A stretch of 64,000 bases of DNA from Paramecium sonneborni (taxonomy: Eukaryota; Ciliophora; Oligohymenophorea; Peniculida; Parameciidae): NCBI GenBank assembly GCA_905182985.1, contig CAJJDN010000048.1, positions 237,061-301,060 of the forward strand, in the 5' to 3' direction. The notes under the pieces were generated by a model, which did not search any database, was not told the DNA's origin, and saw only the letters and a program-made list of their open reading frames with translations. The position numbers and the translations under genes are program-made. Every line of letters starts with the position of its first letter. The first letter of the stretch is position 1. Shown piece after piece: positions 1-12,128 of the stretch.

Positions 1-223
1 TATTAAAATTATTGATATTTTTATTCTCAAATATCTATTAATATTTTTTTTAATTTAATTTATTCTTCAGCTATTGATTATATTCTGAATTGGTTTTTAA
101 AAAAGAAGTCTCTTTAATCTATCTAATCGATTTCCATAAATCGCATATTTTTTAAATATCTAAATTAAAAAAGTAAAGTTACAAATCATTTATTTATCCT
201 AACTATTTCTTTTTTAATTGCAT
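1..223 (-). CDS. Uncertain 3'-partial or very small gene at the left edge
   Basis: An ATG at 221-223 opens a minus-strand frame that, unspliced, stays open to base 1 and gives a lysine-, asparagine- and glutamine-rich stretch typical of Paramecium proteins. A 23-nt GT..AG segment just after the start (from codon 14, GTAA at the 5' end, TTTAG at the 3' end) also looks like a good intron. If it is spliced, the frame changes and ends at a TGA at 27-29, giving a protein of about 57 residues. Both readings are coding-like and I cannot choose between them. No family is recognised. The next gene on the same strand ends 205 bp upstream of this start. Confidence 0.35.
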
Positions 224-427
224 TTTTATATGTGAAATTTCACTTTAAAATTAACCGCCCCCTATTTATTATATTAATAAGCGCATTTCACAACAAAAAA
301 AGTTTAATCTTTTCTTATTAATAATTTTATTTAAAAATAAAATTTATAAAAAATAACGAAATATATGCAAAATCAAGAATTTTTAATAATATAGATATTC
401 TAAATATTTCGAAAAATGAAAAATTGA

Positions 428-1926
428 TCATGATTTATTGAATTTAGCATGTAATCCATAAGAGTAACATATTTTTTTAAATTAATTCTAGTCGGCAATA
501 ATATTATTATCATCAATGTAGTACAAAACGTCTTTAATTAATTCTAAAGTATCAATATCTACTTTATGAAAGTCAATATAATCTTTGCTTATCTGTCCAT
601 CCTTGTCTCCATCTAACAAATTGAAAATTTTCACCATTTAAATATCAAATAATGTTTGCTCACTTTATTGTGACTAAATTCTAGTTTCAGAAGAACTAAA
701 AGAATTTTTACTACCTAAACGAGATTAGATCTTTTATAAATCAACTGCAAGTTATGAGTCTTCATAATCTCTTTATTTGCTAACTTTGATAAATGTTTAA
801 TCTTTGTTAATTTTTGGATGAAAAGTATACTAATTTTACATAAGTATTTAAAGTCTAAAATAAAATTGAAGTCTTACCTTTTTTTTTCTATCCTCTGTCT
901 TTTTTCCTCATGTTCTTGAACTAATTTTTAAACTAAATTTTTTTAATTTTCAGGATTTACACTTGTAGTTGGACGATTAATTTAAGGCCTGAAAGTATGA
1001 ACCTTTTGAAACTCTTAATTGGCGAATTCCTCTTTTTTTTTTTTATCTTCTTAAGCCTATTTGAATAATTTTTCATAAATAGGTGTAACTGATCTATTTT
1101 GAGAACAATTTCTACTAACATTGGTTTATTTTTTGGTTTATTAAGGAGATTCCTTTCTTCTTTGTATTTGAACTTAAGTTCTATTTTATAATTTTTTATT
1201 ATTTAATTCTTTATTCTTTTACTAAGCATATAATACATCTTCATTAATATTATTTTCTGGTTTACTTACTTTTTTTTTCTATTGAGTAATTAATTTAGAT
1301 CTAGGCGATACCAAAGGTTTGAATGTTGCTTATTTTGATTCTTATTATAACTTTTAAATCTTCATCATTTCAGCCTTTTCGTTTTTATTTTTTTGAATAT
1401 CTAATCCTTCTCTATATAGGCGTTCGTTTGCTGTGATTTTTTTATTTTCGTTGAAAGCTAAAATGATAATAAATTTGAAATATTTACATCTTGCTGTGTT
1501 AGGAACACTCCATTAAACAGTATTCTAAGATATGTTTAATAATTATTTGAGATCTGTCTTTTTATTCATGAGTTATTACCATTTTTCATAACTTTTTTAT
1601 GCCGAATTTTCTTCAACACTGCTAGCTTATGTAGTGTAGCAGACTTCACTTTATTAGCTTTAATTTGTTTATAATGGTTATTGTGTTCTAAAATTTTAAC
1701 CAAAACTATCTCCAAATCTTGGGGAAGGTTCTTTTTTTAATTATTGATTTATTTGATCAATCAAGTATTAAACATATTTTTATTCTAGCCCTTTCTATTA
1801 GCAAAAAATTTCCACTATTTCTTTAATGTCATCTTCTTCGTATATCTTAATTTCTTCAATCTAATCTTCTAATTCTAGACTAATGACAGCGATTGGAAAG
1901 GGTTCTGGTTCAGTTGAATTAAACAT
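428..1926 (-). CDS. EF-hand protein, about 481 aa
   Basis: Removing a 30-nt intron (after residues reading SVPNTAR) and a 23-nt intron (before TLNTYVK-like sequence near 856-880) leaves an exact open frame of 482 codons from ATG 1924-1926 to TGA 428-430. The N-terminus is acidic, and the middle is basic, glutamine-rich and probably coiled, with a NERLYREG motif seen in other ciliate proteins. Near the C-terminus the loop DGDKDGQIS, followed by a partner segment ending YYIDDNN, resembles an EF-hand pair, so calcium binding is likely. The ligand positions fit a canonical loop in the first hand; the second is degenerate. It starts 34 bp downstream of the TIM stop, on the same strand. I infer a calcium-responsive protein of unknown partner. 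Confidence 0.75.
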
Positions 1927-1960
1927 ATATTATTAAATTTTTATTTTTTTTAATATGAAC

Positions 1961-2723
1961 TCACTTGCAAGCATTAACAATGTGAATGAAATCTTCTTTT
2001 AATGAAGCGCCTCCAACTAAAAAGCCATCAATATTTGGTTAGCCAATAAGAACTGCGGCATTGTCCTTTGTTACAGATCCACCATATAAAATTCTTATTG
2101 ATTAATCTGGAAGTAATTTTCTTATATTTGCATGTATTTATTCAGCATATTCTGGAGTTGCTGTCTTACCTAAATTTATTATTTGTTTATGCAATACCTG
2201 TTCCGATGGCCCAAACTGGTTCATAAGCAATAACAACCTTACTCCAATCTTTAACTTAAGCAATCAAGGGATTCAATTGTTTCTCTAAAACAGTTTGGGT
2301 TTCTTAAGCTTCCATCTCTTAAATGGTTTCTCCAATACAGAATATAACAGATAATCCATTGTTTATAGCTAAAACAGCCTTATTGGCAATAAACTCTTCA
2401 CTTTCTGAAATTTCTGGGGTTCTTCTTCTTTCACTATGACCCAAAATAACCCAATTAATTTTGAGATCTTTGACATGTTCAAAACTAAGTTCACCAGTAA
2501 ATGCACCATATCCTTTATGTCCAATGTTTTATAGAGCTAACTACACATTATTCTTAATTGCTTATTAGACAGGAACAATATGAAGAGATACAGGGGAAAC
2601 CACAACATCTAAATTATCAAACTCTAATTTGTTCACAACACTATCAACTAATTCCAAAGATTTGGCTAATGTGTTGTTGCTCTTCCAATTTCCTCCAATG
2701 AATCTTTTTCTTTAAACTTCCAT
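1961..2723 (-). CDS. TPI: Triosephosphate isomerase
   Basis: Glycolytic enzyme that interconverts dihydroxyacetone phosphate and glyceraldehyde 3-phosphate in the cytosol. The translation has the family landmarks in order: FIGGNWKSN at the N-terminus (catalytic Lys), ILGHSERR around residue 100 (catalytic His), [19 protein letters not shown] (catalytic Glu and the flexible loop 6), and [11 protein letters not shown] with GFLVGGASL at the C-terminus (phosphate binding). One 28-nt intron at 2170-2197 splits the Gly codon of the IGTGK loop; after its removal the frame is exactly 245 codons, 244 aa, the usual length. All catalytic residues are present. The start [12 protein letters not shown] is the only ATG that gives the full barrel. 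Confidence 0.97.
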
Positions 2724-3055
2724 AAACAAAATTAAGATTTTATTTATTATTAGAAATGTAGATAGTACGCACTTTAAATTATGTATTCAAAAATATTTTG
2801 TAAATAAATATGATTAGAATAGAATTAACATTCAATATGATAGGGAATTATAAATTTTTAAAATCATAAACTATTTATGATAAAATAGTTATATTATGTT
2901 AAAACATAGGTCATCAAACTTATTGAAAATTTAACGCAGCTAAATAATATTAATTTATTAAATCAAATTCAATTTGAGCATTTCGTAAAAATTAGATACC
3001 TGAATAAGATGAAATAATAAATTTATGGTATAAATATATATCTAAAATCAATAAA
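2724..3055. other. Intergenic, 332 bp
   Basis: AT-rich sequence between the 3' end of the giant membrane-protein gene and the start of triosephosphate isomerase. I see no coding frame, RNA gene or repeat here. It should contain the TPI promoter. Confidence 0.6.
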
Positions 3056-6000
3056 TCAATAAAATAATTGAATAGAGGCTCCTTAATCTTCAGAAATAGG
3101 ACCTTGGATTAATTTCTTTAATTTTCCTAAAACTATCTTAGATTATTGAATAAAATCAAAAATAAATGATACAGCTAAAATTGATGTGGATGCAAAAATA
3201 TGAATCCATCCTAAATTAATTAAGTTTTCTAGATTTAAGGATAGTTCTACTCTGTATGCGTAGATAATGAAGGATATTGTGTTAAAAATTATAATTGATT
3301 CAGTAAAAAGGGTTTTAAAATACTCATAAGAATTCGCTAAAGGTTTGCTTATCATAAGATAACATAAAAACATTGTTTAGTTAATAGCAATACATAATGT
3401 TTAAATTTGACCTTCCTGTTACATAAATACTATTAAGCTTATGAAAATCAATTTTTTAACAAGCAATACAGCGTTATATTAAGTAACCCAAATTGATTTT
3501 GATTCCAAGACTCCTTCAAACAAGGCATCAAATTATTTCTTAGGTTTTAATGTAGATGTACTCTAGAAGCTTTGCATTACACTAAAAGTATAAATTGAAA
3601 CAGTAATGTAAGATATAAAAGCTAGGACTGATAAACAATAGTTGATTACTAGAACAAAATCTTGACTTTGAAAATATGATAATTGTATAGTCATGGCAAA
3701 ACATAAATCATAAGAATTAGACATGATTATTCTGAGAATACCATTATAGTAAAACTCTTAGGATTTTTGTTTCAAGCTTCTTCTTCCAGAATATATCCAT
3801 TTTCCAATTGTTAAATTGAATTTTGATATATAATAAGGTCCAATTCTGTAGAGTAATATGTGTGCATGTTTAGTTATCAAATAGCCTCCATAGGCAGAAA
3901 TGAAACAGAATAGAAAGCTCTAAAAATTAGTAAGAAAGTAAGCATTAATTTCATCCTTAAGAAATTTATTAGTAGTTAGGATAAAATAAGAGCCTTCTCC
4001 ATCTAAGGAATCAAATAGCTTATCAATTCCAAGAGCAGCCATTAAAGGAGAAATGGTAATTAATTTAAAAACATCAAAGTAAATATTTAGATTGTTTGGA
4101 AATTGAATATTGATGTATTTAATATAAGATAAGTATTGTAATTGGTCCATGAGATTCCAAAAAATATCAGAGGAACCTGTTAGTAAGCATAAAGTGGATA
4201 AACCTGCTAAAGCATAAATTACAGCTTGATTGAAGGCTGAAGCACTTTCAGCCATAGCTTTTTGAGCTTCACTTAGAACTGATGGTGTAAGTAAAACTAA
4301 TGATTTTGATTATTCTTGAAGAGTTAAATTAAATTCTGATAGTATTGGGTCATTTAAAAATGTAATTTAGAACACAGGATTATCGACAGGAACAAAAAAA
4401 TTGATCCTGAAATTTAAAATAATTTCAGTAATTTCATCAATTTAACTAGTTTTTTAAAAATTTTAAGTGATTTTAAATTCGCTATTTTCCATGTTAAGGA
4501 TGTCAACATTGATAAAATTGAAGATTTCATTATTTACTTTGTTTGCAAACTTCATTTTTTGATCAAATTTGACTTGGACATCTTCATAATCTTCAGGATT
4601 TTTAGTTAAAAGATTTATTGTGAAGAATGGTTGCTTAGAATAAAAACAATTAGAGAAACTGCCTTCATTATTAAAGCAGGTGAAATCTTGTTCAACAACA
4701 CAATGAGAATTACAACCATCTCCATTATCCAAGTTCCCATCATCACATAATTCTGCTGATTTTACAAAATAACCATCTCCACATTTTGCAAGACAAATAT
4801 TTTATTCTACAAATCTACCTAATTCACATTTTTAACACACTCCTTCAACACATTCCAGACAATATTAATCACACGCTAATAAACATTTATAACAACCATC
4901 ATTAAAATCATCATTCATATCATCACATTATTCATATCCAATGACAATTCCATCTCCACAAAATGGAATACATCTATGATATTCTATTACCCAACCAATA
5001 ACATTACATTCATAACATATACCTAATTCACATAAAGTACAAATTTCTTCACACTGGTATTAACACATAAAACAACCATCAAATTATATTGAATTACCAT
5101 CGTCACATTATTCTTATCCTTAAACAACATATCCATCACCACAAACAGGGAAACAAATATGGTTTTTTAAGTCCCACCCTTAAACCTTACAGGCATTGCA
5201 AATACCTAATTAACAATCTGTACATTCAGGTTAACACTAATATAAACATTAGAAACATCCATCATATGGTATATTATTACCATCATCGCATTCTTCCTTC
5301 CCTACTACAAGATTATCTCCACAAATAGGTATACAGTAATTCCAATCCAATTACCAACCTTCAGTATTACATTCTTCACAAAAACCCTTAATACATTTGG
5401 TGCATTGTTTTTAACATTCAAAATAGCATTCATAACAACCATCCTCTCCTATTTCATTGGCATCATCACATTATTCATTTCCCATCACAAGTGCATCACC
5501 ACATACTGGTTAACAATCTTTTGTTGTTATATTGATCTCCCATCCAATTCCAATACATTAATAACAAAGACCCTGCACACAAGTTGTACATTATTTATGA
5601 CATTAATAATTGCAATCAGAACATCCATCATGGCTAATCTTGTTTCCATCATCACATGATTCATTTAAAGCAATTATCTCATCACCACAAATACTAAAAC
5701 AACTATTTGTTTTTGTATTTAGATAATAGCCATTTTGACATTCCTCACAAATTCCTTCGTTGCAAATTTTACAATTAATATCACAAGAATACTAACAATT
5801 AAAACAACCATCATATGGTTATTAATTGCCATCATCACAAATTTCTTCCAATGACTTTATCCCGTCTCCACAAAAAGACACACATTCATTATTAAATTTA
5901 TCCAATTTTCCATAACCAGAAGATTTCAGACATTATTAACACATTCCCTAAACACAAGATATACAAAATCTCGGACAATCAAATTATCTCTAAAAACAAC

Positions 6001-9000
6001 CATCTTATCCTATTAGGTTCATATCATCACAGTTTTCCTATCCAACTATTAAGCCGTCATTATTAATTTCATAACATCTTTTTAAAAAAAGATAATATCC
6101 TCTATTACAATCATAACAAATTCCATATTGACATTTTGAACATTATTATTGACATGAATACTGAGATAGATAACAACCGTCATTTGAGATTTAATTAAAA
6201 TCATCACATTATTCGTTACCAACAATCAAAGAATCTCCACTTATAGGATAACATTATTTATCATATGAATTCAATATCCAACCCTTTTTACATTTCAAAC
6301 AAAAATTACGATAGCAAATTTAACAAGATTCTTGACATAAATATTTACATTTAAAACACCCTTAATCTTTTAAATCATCACATTCTTCGTAATCTTGTAC
6401 ATGAATTCCATCACCACAAATTGTTTCACATTTCATCTCTAAAGGATTGTATTCCCATCCCTTAGTATTGCATTCTAAACATCCCATACTTGAACAATTC
6501 GAACATGAGTCTTAACAACTTAATTTACATTTAAAACAACCATCAAATTATATTAAATTTCCGTCATCACATATTTCAGAATTTACTAAACGACCATCAC
6601 CACAAATAGGTATACAAGAATTAGTTTTTAGTTGCAATGAATATCCAGTGTTACAATATTAACATTTACCCTTTTCACATCTTGAGCAATTTGGTACACA
6701 CGAATATTCACAATTATTACAACCATCATTAGGATTCTCATTTTGATCATCACATTATTCATATAAATATGTTACTATTCCATCACCACATTTTGGTTAA
6801 CAAATGTTGTCTTATAAATACCATCCATTTTATTCCTCACATTTTAAACAAACACCAAATTAGCAACTCAAACAATTTTGTACACATTAAAATTTACAAT
6901 TAAAACATCCGTCGTATGGTTTCAAATTGTTATCTTCACATTCTTCTATAGATACTATTTTGTTGTCTTAACAGATATTAACACATTTGTTTTCAACTAA
7001 TGAGAATCCAATATTACAATCTTCACAAATACCTCTTACGCATATATTACATCCAAAGTCACAACTATAATTGCAATTATCACAACCATCAAATGGATTA
7101 GAATTCCCATCATCACAATCCTCTCCATCAACTACTAATTAATCTCCGCATATTGGGACACATGGTAAATTAATTCCATCATCATAATATCCAGGTTAAC
7201 ATAAACAAATATTAAATGATATTGATCTATGAAAATCGGGGACACAAGTTATGCAATCACTCTCTCCTCCTCCATTACAATTTTCACAATATTTATTACA
7301 CGAAACACATTAGTTACCAGATAAATAAGTGAATGGATAACATTAACATATACCATTTATTAAATAGAATTTATTAGTAAGTGTGTAAATACAAGATGTA
7401 CAGTCTTCTTAACTTTTGCATGTTAAGCAACCAGGTTGATTACATACAACACAACTATATGTTTATGCATTCTCATCAAAAGATAAAAATTCATTAGATA
7501 AACATGATGAACTTGTGCGCCCCGGTTCCCAAGTATTACAAACTGTTGCACTTATGCAATCTGAACAAAATGGTTGGCACTAATTTTAAAATTGATAATT
7601 ACATAATGAACTACAATAAAATATTCAGAAATAGCACAAAATTCTTATCTTACATCTGCATTACCGCCTTTGCATTCTAATTCGAGATATAAAGAAGCTG
7701 ATGAAAATAAATCTAAGAAAATTTCAAAGTTTCTAATTCTTTCATCTTTATTTCTACCAATAATATTTTACCCACTATTAGGTCTTGGAAAAGGACCATA
7801 TTAGGAATTTTCAATTTTATAGTAAAAACCTCCTGAATATTCATCTCCATAGGTAACATTAAATCTTATAGTAACAGCATAATGTGGTTTTAGAATACTC
7901 CATGATTTTATGTATTTTGCATCATTCCAGACCATAAGACCACCTAAGACAAATTTATTAGGAAAAAAAGAGAATTTTTATCCTGTTTTCAAATTGCTGT
8001 TACCAACAGTTTAGACAGAAGTATAAAATGACTCAACTTCCTCATATGTCATATTTAAATCATAAAACCCTTTTGCTAAATATCGTGAATCTATTATAAG
8101 TCTTATTATGATTACATGATATCATATCTGCATAATCAATACAATTAGAAGAATATACAGGACAACTTGTGACACAACCACCTTAATAAAGAATGTAATT
8201 TGACTCACACTAAAAACAAGTTGAAAAGTCAGTGCAAATTTTACAATTTTCTTTACATAATCCAGCATCTATAGTCACATTTCTAAATCCCCATGATTCA
8301 CTAGAAGTTTACAATTTTCCTTAAATATACAATAAAGGGTTATTTGAATATACTCTTAAAACTGATTCAATTCTTATGAGAGTATATGACTTAGAATTGC
8401 ATGAATTTGAACCAAATGAAATTTTTACAATATTATTATAGGAATAACTTGATGGTATTTTTAATAACTCTGCTTGTTAAATATTATCTATAAAAATTTA
8501 AATCTTGCTATCAGTTTAAAAATTAAAACAATAAAATGAAATTCTCAATCTAATAAATTTAATAGCGTTAATTTTACCCAAAAATAATTACATCCCTTCA
8601 TTAAAGTATAATTCTCCAACAAAGTCATTACCGTCACAATTATCATAAACTAAATCTGTATTTTAATAATGAAAAATATCTGGAATGAATTAAAAAGGCT
8701 TATATCTTGGGAAATCAGAAGATGATATTGAATTTGAATCAAAATATTTTTAATTAGACTTTATTCTTCTATCAGGAACACAAATTTAGTCTGATCTTGC
8801 TATATAATAATCTCTTTCACACTCCTAACGACATCCAACAGCAGATTGTGCAAATTAGTGAGACGGATCACATAAACAAGCATCTCCTGCCTATAGTGTT
8901 TGATAATAACATGATGTGCAAGTAGTAGAAGTAGAACATGTTTTACACGTTGGATAACAAATGTTTGCATATACTAATAAGTTTCTGATAAAAACAGAAA

Positions 9001-9511
9001 TGTAATCTTACTATGGATCCATACAAAATGCTATTATAAAAGAATTTGCAAATTTATTAACTGTTGTACTTACTACCGTATTTAGATCAAATTCATAATC
9101 ACCTCCCCCTGTACATATTCGATTTGATTTCTAAACAAGATCCTAATTTTTATAATTTTTAGAGTAAATGATAGATTAAGAGGATGAACCTTCTTAATAT
9201 GTTACATTGAAACGACTGTCAGATGAATCTGAATAATCAAAGTAAACATCGAAAATCACATATACTTAAAAACTCTGTTAATTAAACTATTTTTGGATTC
9301 TCTATCTATCTTTTCGTAATCTCTAAAATTCCAAGGAATTCGAAGAACATTATCCTGTTTAAAAATTTTCTTAGCAATTGTTATTGCATAAACAACTTCT
9401 TCTTGTAACCCAATTATTACTTGAGACTGTTGTACTATAAAAACTTTAGTCAATTTATATCCAATCCTCTTTTGTCAAACTGACCAATAATGATATAAAA
9501 AAAACAAACAT
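3056..9511 (-). CDS. Giant cysteine-rich multipass membrane protein, about 2,135 aa
   Basis: The start at 9509-9511 gives a signal peptide (MFVFFISLLVSLTKEDW). The first 750 or so residues form a cysteine-containing ectodomain. They are followed by about 14 tandem units of roughly 60 residues (about 4,460-7,160) that read CGDG..V.GEE.CDDGN....DGC..C.Y.C...C..C..G.C..C, a pattern like the DUF4215 / Myxococcus-type cysteine-rich repeat and growth-factor-receptor Cys-rich families. After the last repeat comes a globular stretch and then several strongly hydrophobic segments (3,140-4,260), so the C-terminus is multipass membrane. Two introns are clear: 7580-7602 (23 nt) and 8091-8115 (25 nt). With them removed the frame is open throughout. 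It is probably a cell-surface protein, but the ligand and role are unknown. It does not look like a GPI-anchored immobilisation antigen, because it has multiple C-terminal membrane spans. Confidence 0.8.
4460..7160 (-). repeat. About 14 protein-level tandem repeats, CDDGN..DGC type
   Basis: The region encoding the cysteine-rich array has a period of roughly 170-190 bp. On the plus strand each unit shows a run close to 'ccatcatcacattattc', the complement of the GDGxxxxxExCDDGN codons. Units are diverged at DNA level (variable spacers, TAA/TAG/CAA interchange at Gln), so this is an old array maintained at protein level rather than a recent DNA amplification. Confidence 0.8.
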
Positions 9512-10221
9512 AAAATTATTATTAATGTCGTCATGTACTCAATAAAAATTAAAGCAACACTTAATTAAATAAATATATCATTAATTACATTATCAAAAAC
9601 AAAGTATAAATCATCAACCTTTTTCTAAATTTTCCTCTTCATTCTTCTTATAATGGATCTCTTCAAACTCTTTTCCTTTCATAAAATAAAAAAATATAAT
9701 TTTTTCATAATACATATAAAAATTAATTGTTTTCTCAATTATTATTCATGATTTTATATCAAATTAAATATCATAGAATATGTTATAACGCTTATATTAG
9801 AATTATCAATTTTAATAGTTTCTTAAGATTATATACTTTTGATTTGTGATATACTCTATCTTTTACTGTAATTTAAATATCAAAATACTAAATCTTTAAT
9901 ACTTAAAAACAAGTTTTATTTCAAAAAAATTTAATAATTATTTCCTTTTTTGTATAGAGGAAATAATTAGAAAAAATATTTTCATTATTTTTTTTTAAAT
10001 CTTTTTATACTTAATGAAATTTTAATATATAATCTGATGTTCTTTCATATTAGAGTCTTCTTTCAAATCGATTCACTTTTTGTTCAATAGTCAAAATGAT
10101 AATGATGTATAAGCAAGAATTATGATTAATCTCTGAAAGGAACTCTATTTACATATTTCTAGGTTTATTGAAAAATTTCTAAAGAGGAATAAATAATCAT
10201 CCTTCTTTCTCTAATCAATAA
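9512..10221. other. Mostly non-coding stretch, 710 bp, with one micro-ORF
   Basis: Very AT-rich. On the minus strand a 34-codon frame from ATG 9713-9715 to TGA 9614-9616 encodes a hydrophobic start followed by an acidic, Lys/Glu-rich tail (MYYEKIIFFYF, then KGKEFEEIHYKK). It could be a micro-protein or a missed terminal exon; nothing supports it beyond composition. Nothing else is recognised before the plus-strand ORF at 10222. Confidence 0.3.
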
Positions 10222-10443
10222 ATGATGCACTCTTACAATATGAATTTAATGTCAAAATATCAATATTTTAATTTACTTGATTTCTAAAGCGAATCCATCG
10301 AAAAGTCACCATATCAAACTAAAATTTAAAAAAAGCCTATTTTAGATGCTCCATGTCTACAAAATAGAGGTAAAGGAAAGTTTAATGAAACCGAATCCAG
10401 ATTTATTTTCAAAGAATATTATTTATCTCTCAAATTCATTTGA
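10222..10443 (+). CDS. Small hypothetical protein, 73 aa
   Basis: ATG 10222-10224 to TGA 10441-10443 in ciliate code, without an intron. The translation (MMHSYNMNLMSKYQYFNLLD, later KKPILDAPCLQNRGKGKF) has the composition and codon choice of genuine Paramecium genes, with GAA, AAA, CAA/TAA and AGA preferred, unlike the surrounding random sequence. No family is recognised. An upstream exon cannot be excluded, because there are GT..AG pairs between 10,100 and 10,200. It converges with the minus-strand gene that ends at 10487. Confidence 0.4.
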
Positions 10444-10486
10444 TTGATAATAACATTAATGAGTACTATTTTGCAGTTAAAAAGTA

Positions 10487-10963
10487 TCAATAGAACCCAC
10501 TATAATTTTTTAAACCAATATTATACTCAAAAAATAAAAATGATTTCTTAAGAGGATTCTTAATTATTAATGAATATGGAAAATTTTTAATCCTATAAAG
10601 ATTTATAATCGAGCTTTTTAAAGAATTTAAGATTATTTCTTTACCTAAATATGATAAAATTGTCTTAACCATTAAATCTTTATTAATTTTTAAGATTTCT
10701 TATTAAACTAATTCAAAATTGACTAATTTACTGTCAATAATAATCTAGTTAATACTTTTTTGCCAAATTAAGACAAATTCTTTACGGATTCACTATAAAC
10801 TTCTATTAATTAAAGCTTATGCTCCCAAATTTATTACCAATATCTGTTAAGCAAAGCTTGAAAATTTATAAAATATGTTTAGCCTTTTTTACTAAGTGAG
10901 GAAAATAAAATTTCTTTTATTTTAAATCTAAGAATCCATAACCTTATTAAGATATTTAATCAT
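10487..10963 (-). CDS. Hypothetical protein, 151 aa
   Basis: ATG at 10961-10963, TGA at 10487-10489. The frame contains one TGA near the middle that is removed by a 21-nt GT..AG intron, restoring an exact 152-codon frame. The product is rich in Ile, Leu, Lys, Asn and Gln (for example MVKTILSYLGKEIILNSLK) and is probably helical. No motif or family is recognised. The intron ends AAG rather than the usual TAG, so the model is tentative. The gene lies just left of the duplicated block. Confidence 0.4.
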
Positions 10964-11030
10964 ATTTTAATTATAAAACTATTCAATTCAATTGAATAAT
11001 GGATTTATTAAATTAGCATAATTTCTAATA

Positions 11031-12127
11031 TTAATTGAAAATTTAACATAAGTTTATTCATTTAAAAAAAAAACTATAATATTTTTATTAAATTAGATTT
11101 CTGTTTCTAAATTTTATTTTTGGAAATTATTTTTTTCTCAGTTTGACTAAGCTCTCAAAATATACATCTGTCAACTTAATTATGAAACTAATAAAAATTA
11201 TTTAATAACAATCCACTCGTTTAATATTTGCTTAAAAAGCGCTGATTTAATTTACGTTTAGAACGAATTTTTAAATGGTTAATATGAGAGAGCCATTTTT
11301 ATAAAATCATTTACTCTCCTATTTAATAAACTTTGTTTATAATTTTATTGTTCAATATTTTTTTATAAAACACCCCATTTTAATAAATTTAAGAGAAGCA
11401 AACAAATTAAAAACTATTATAAAAGGGATTTTAAGTCAATTGAATTATCAAAATTGAATATGGGACTGATATCGAAAATAAATCTTGAATGTTAATAAAT
11501 TTAACAATTTGCAATAGAGATAGATAAATTATGATTTAATACAGTAATATTTAAGGTGCTTAAAAAGACAAGATTCTTCATTAAAGAGAAGAAAATCGAC
11601 TAATGAAAAATTTATAAGGATTTATAGATGATAAGTAAGCTTAGATACAGAATATATTGAATAGTTTTATTATTTAAGTATTTTCTAATATAAAAATAAA
11701 ATAAAAATTTATAAACAAATATCTGTTTTGTGAATAAAAAAAAATATTTCTAAACATCATTAGAGTTAATTGAATACTTAAAAATAAATTGATTATATTT
11801 TTTGTTAAGATTTATGGGAATTGAGTTGAATAAATATAATTTAGAATATTAATATTAATTTGAAACATTTTATTTTGTCAAATATGGCAGATCCTAAAAT
11901 GATTTAATTAGAATTATAGACACCACATATTTTAAGTAGTTAAGATCAAAGAGAAATGCAAAATTTATTTGGTAATAAAAAAAAATAAGAATAGAATATT
12001 AGTACGATAATGTTGAAGCAAAAGGAAATTATGCCTAGAAATATTAATCAAAAAACAGAAAAATTACATCTAATAGACCAGATTTTTAGTTACCTGACAA
12101 TAGTATTTAAACATCTAAATACACTTT
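11031..12127. repeat. Direct repeat copy 1 (1,097 bp)
   Basis: Identical, as far as I can read, to 12129-13225 at a constant offset of 1,098. The two copies are separated only by a single N at 12128. Copy 1 breaks off inside the first exons of the flippase gene, exactly at the N, while copy 2 continues into the full gene. This is what an unmerged overlap of two contig ends joined by a one-base gap would look like. Confidence 0.95.
11884..12127 (+). pseudogene. Duplicated 5' fragment of the P4-ATPase gene
   Basis: This carries the flippase start ATG (11884-11886), the first 23-nt intron and coding sequence through QTSKYTL, then stops at the N at 12128, where sequence jumps back to the beginning of the repeat. 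It is identical to 12982-13225. It is most likely an assembly artefact; if real, it is a truncated gene copy with no reading frame beyond about 70 residues. Confidence 0.85.
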
Positions 12128-12128
12128 N
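12128..12128. other. Single N: scaffold gap at the repeat junction
   Basis: This is the only ambiguous base seen in the window, and it sits exactly between the two identical 1,097-bp copies. It marks where contigs were joined. Confidence 0.95.

Noticed and set aside
5089..5659. Plus-strand standard-code ORFs of 79 and 84 aa, rich in His, Tyr and Ile
   Set aside because: They are antisense to the cysteine-rich repeats of the giant minus-strand gene; their apparent repetitiveness comes from the repeat codons on the other strand.
11884..12127. A second flippase gene upstream of the main one
   Set aside because: It is identical to the true 5' end and stops at the N, so it is best explained by an unmerged contig overlap.
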